A DNA stretch of 64,000 nt. Origin: Mesorhizobium jarvisii. Its GTDB lineage: Bacteria > Pseudomonadota > Alphaproteobacteria > Rhizobiales > Rhizobiaceae. The notes beneath the pieces were generated by a model, which was not told the origin of the DNA, did not search any database, and worked only from the letters and a program-made list of their open reading frames with translations. A program made the position numbers and the translations under genes. Positions 62,501-64,000 of this stretch are shown piece by piece. The first letter of the stretch is position 1. Each line of letters begins with the position of its first letter. The stretch spans positions 620,001 through 684,000 of the forward strand of contig NZ_QZXA01000001.1 of the NCBI RefSeq assembly GCF_003601985.1. The letters run 5' to 3'.

Positions 62501-64000
62501 TCCGGTCAAGACCCAGACCTATGCGGGTTTTGACGAATTCAACATGCCTGCGTCGGAGACGGTCAGGGTGCGCGACATTCCGGGACCGGAGAACCTGACG
62601 GTTCCTGGCTTCAGCCGGACGACCCAGACCGACTACACCCAGTCGCGCGCCGATCTGGCGGCGCTCGGCATCGTCAACGCGGCGTCCGAGCAGCGCATCC
62701 TGGCCGGGACCCGGCTGCTTAGCCGCGAGAGTTTCACCTACCTGCCAAATTCCGGCGGTCGGATGGGGTCGCGAACCCTGGAAGTGCTGTCGGGACTTGG
62801 CGCTCTGCCGCCCGCGCTCGAACAGTTCCGCAACGCCAGCCGCAAGCTGGCGAAGACCATGGGTTACGATCTCTTCGGCAACAGTATTTCGATCGCCGAC
62901 GAACTCGGCATCACCGAGTCGGCGATCTACGACCCAACCGGTACCTTGACGCTCAGCTACACCAAGCCGTCAGGCGGTGCGGCCGAACTCGATCAGACGA
63001 CGAAAATGACCTATGACGGGCCGCGCCAGGGCGCGGTGGCAACGACGACCACGCCCTTGGGCATGGTCGTGACGAACAGCTACGATGCCCTCGGCCGCAA
63101 AACCCGGGAAACCGCCACGGACGGCGCCGAACGCTTCTACACCTACAAGATCGGCGAGCATGGGCTGCCGTCGCTCATCCTGACGGCGCGCCGCCGCTAT
63201 GCGAGCGCCGCCGAGACGCCGGAAGGCGAGAGCGAGTTCATCGCGGACCTCGCCGCCTATGACGCGCGTAGCGAAAAGGTCGCCGACCTGGAGAACGTCG
63301 CCGAAGGCGGGGTCCGGGTCAATAATTTCTCGCTCTACAACCGCAATGAGAAGCAGATCTTCCGCTGGACGCCCTTTGTGGTGACCAGCTTCGGCGGCGT
63401 TGATGATCTCAACCTGCAGAAGGTGTTCGATCTTGGCGACGTTCCGCGCCCCGATCACGAAGTCGGCAATGCCTACACCTATGACCCAGCCGGCCGGATG
63501 GTCCGCGAAACCCATCCGTCGGGCAAGACGTCCGACATGACCTTCCGACCCTGGGGTACGCTCACGGTCACGACCTACAACGACCAGTTCGACGGCGCCG
63601 TTCAAAGCAGCGAGTATTCGCTGAGGAACGAGAACGGCGTGACCGCGACTATCGCCAGCAATGGCGGCGGCACGGTTCATATTTCCCGCTTCGTGCGCGA
63701 TTCTTTCGGCTACCTGAGCGAAATCTGGCTGCCGGGCGAGACGACGCCGCGGCGGCTGATCTACAACTCCGTCGGCGACATCGAATTCCAGTCGATCCCG
63801 GGAATGGGCGACCGCTACGCTTTCTACGATGCGCGCGGTCGCCAATCGGTGATCGGGCGGGTCGGCAGCAATGGCGAAACGTCGGTCCAGACCTTCACCT
63901 ACGACTTCCTCAACCGCAAGCTGACCGAGGTGAACGATGGCGTGGTGCACCTAGAATACCGCTATGACCGCGCCGTTCAGGTCGCCTCAGCGGCCGGCTT
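59556..64000 (+). CDS. SpvB/TcB-like RHS (YD-repeat) protein with Sec signal, 3' end beyond the window (locus gene 8)
   Basis: Open for 1,481 codons to the last base with no stop. The signal peptide is FAKTLTALAALTAATAVLGS, cleaved near ARA-ED. The SpvB/TcaC N-domain includes LPSAGGTVTQEEGSF and FGPQMSLTYSQFAGDTGNGL. Five calcium-type FG-GAP/VCBS blades follow (DLNMDALVDI near 404, DVNMDSLSDI 521, DINGDRLPDL 588, DANGDGIIDF 661, DIDGDGESEI 719). Next is a TcdB middle domain (FYHNPFYDVINRRFIGF near 826). YD/RHS repeats run from about 1,100 on (YDALGRKTRET, YTYDPAGRMVRE, YDARGRQS). Such proteins build a cocoon that holds a C-terminal toxin. The tip, which would name the activity, is not in view. 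ATG 59556 follows GGAGAGG. Confidence 0.9.
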   Translation, partial: MFAKTLTALAALTAATAVLGSPARAEDKSATSIVQLPSAGGTVTQEEGSFALNNNTGSANFTLPLPTLPTRGQFGPQMSLTYSQFAGDTGNGLGIGWQFNTQAIVVNDDLGTAVPGTKPGGDFFSRLSYMGTRLVFLGNQNGVWEYKPEYAEDFVKILYHTGAFDVISLDLSGGLHTDTIPSGFEVTNADGTRLIFSGDPSVAEGNFDIAKPYVTKWPLVLQLNANREAVRYDYQRFGGRSYLTKTSFAGGQSSYQFDLIETQSTLVSHTNGSKQENARLYGKVTAKFKDTVYAQWCMGYVGRDTSDTSKFVVRAHPDCLAKAQADLTPLIDTQSVNVLDQLRVLYRYGDTSGEALAQSTLKFPDIHFGYSSWTSAELASRPVVFEAPKMAFAGDIPPQNFELADLNMDALVDIVQTKDDGATVHLGSGDLNSAFGDTTQLVLSRPTEAGLMRQIAPRLTDNRFAFADILGDIFVDIVEIEDGLMHVYDGKADGTFPYLGRSIPLPGVSPTTFAGGNGRFADVNMDSLSDIVTTRLNADGRTEWRIFLNLTRRQADGGYNVNFGALTKAFPFNSQDGQILGRNNVRMVDINGDRLPDLVVIRPADQGFCLYENQGNIFSTDPNALLFGDAAINDPVCGHGTFSKIGGMQPGDNLATMWYIDANGDGIIDFASMGERTDQMRIWLGFGDGTYLKDPLSIALNLRVQLGTSTQTFASRVADIDGDGESEIIVFQKPSGDEVKPVVIIDFNRTATMQLVKANLLTVVDFDSGRRHDIRYATSIDEMLRDRANGQPTRNLHFPVVVAKQLVTSQGIPGQVRAQVQTDEYFYHNPFYDVINRRFIGFSEVEKVSYGDENAAGQRVTQRSSLDREQYYTFAEAAADLNLAGKLKIRKTYEVKPEATLVASAETTETLDPASAALHSLSTATRSQKLPTTGMMLKCESSVWEAFPRGDGSSYLRKVKETLTESAGEAEQQDVADPECKDPVKTQTYAGFDEFNMPASETVRVRDIPGPENLTVPGFSRTTQTDYTQSRADLAALGIVNAASEQRILAGTRLLSRESFTYLPNSGGRMGSRTLEVLSGLGALPPALEQFRNASRKLAKTMGYDLFGNSISIADELGITESAIYDPTGTLTLSYTKPSGGAAELDQTTKMTYDGPRQGAVATTTTPLGMVVTNSYDALGRKTRETATDGAERFYTYKIGEHGLPSLILTARRRYASAAETPEGESEFIADLAAYDARSEKVADLENVAEGGVRVNNFSLYNRNEKQIFRWTPFVVTSFGGVDDLNLQKVFDLGDVPRPDHEVGNAYTYDPAGRMVRETHPSGKTSDMTFRPWGTLTVTTYNDQFDGAVQSSEYSLRNENGVTATIASNGGGTVHISRFVRDSFGYLSEIWLPGETTPRRLIYNSVGDIEFQSIPGMGDRYAFYDARGRQSVIGRVGSNGETSVQTFTYDFLNRKLTEVNDGVVHLEYRYDRAVQVASAAG

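Noticed and set aside
62970..63950. 326-codon minus-strand open frame
   Set aside because: It is antisense to the YD-repeat part of the RHS gene and shows no domain.

Overview
The window looks like the chromosome of a soil or plant-associated alphaproteobacterium, most likely Mesorhizobium or a close relative in the Hyphomicrobiales. The grounds are a high GC content throughout, an alphaproteobacterial-type SOS box (GTTC-N7-GTTC), a very high density of ABC uptake systems, and many GntR/DeoR-controlled sugar operons. The genus call is an inference. No rRNA, tRNA, CRISPR array or complete insertion sequence was found.

Region 1 (1-9,015). A GntR/FadR-type regulator cut by the window edge is followed by a stump of an SRAP (HMCES/YedK-like) gene. 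A LexA-type SOS promoter then precedes two very small genes. Next come a 3-hydroxyisobutyrate-dehydrogenase-like gene, a second FadR-type regulator, a complete branched-chain-amino-acid-type ABC operon (livK-H-M-G-F, minus strand) with a FadR-type palindrome upstream, and an aldo/keto reductase.

Region 2 (9,286-28,001). This is a carbohydrate-acid catabolic island around a DeoR regulator. It holds a DUF1537 kinase and a PdxA2 dehydrogenase (the D-threonate to dihydroxyacetone phosphate route), an AldA-like aldehyde dehydrogenase, an SMP-30 lactonase and three complete CUT2 (ribose-type) ABC transporters. It ends in the C-terminal remnant of a short-chain dehydrogenase and an almost gene-free stretch carrying a strong terminator.

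Region 3 (28,617-42,818, minus strand). A fourth CUT2 transporter sits with a PfkB kinase, a FucA-like class II aldolase and two short-chain dehydrogenases. Upstream are a GntR/UTRA regulator, an MFS transporter, a DUF35-MaoC fusion, a thiolase-like protein and acetoacetyl-CoA synthetase. A biosynthetic-type thiolase diverges at 42,951. The same palindrome (TGGTTATAACCAGAA) stands before the sugar operon and inside the synthetase/thiolase divergent promoter, which suggests one regulator for both. Every solute-binding-protein gene in the window is followed by a strong intercistronic hairpin, probably to set its dose against the membrane components.

Region 4 (44,802-64,000 and beyond). After a 670-base gene-poor, AT-richer stretch comes a run of eight plus-strand genes. 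The products appear to carry Sec signal peptides. The first five genes are joined by four identical ATGA overlaps. They encode three helical, cysteine-containing proteins of unknown family, a 1,282-residue coiled-coil protein with a central hydrophobic segment and a C-terminal beta domain, a probable beta-helix protein, two paralogous leucine-rich-repeat proteins (one carrying two ricin-type lectin trefoils) and a SpvB/TcB-like RHS protein running off the window. I propose that this is an exported Tc/RHS-like multiprotein toxin or adhesin system. It is the most novel part of the window.
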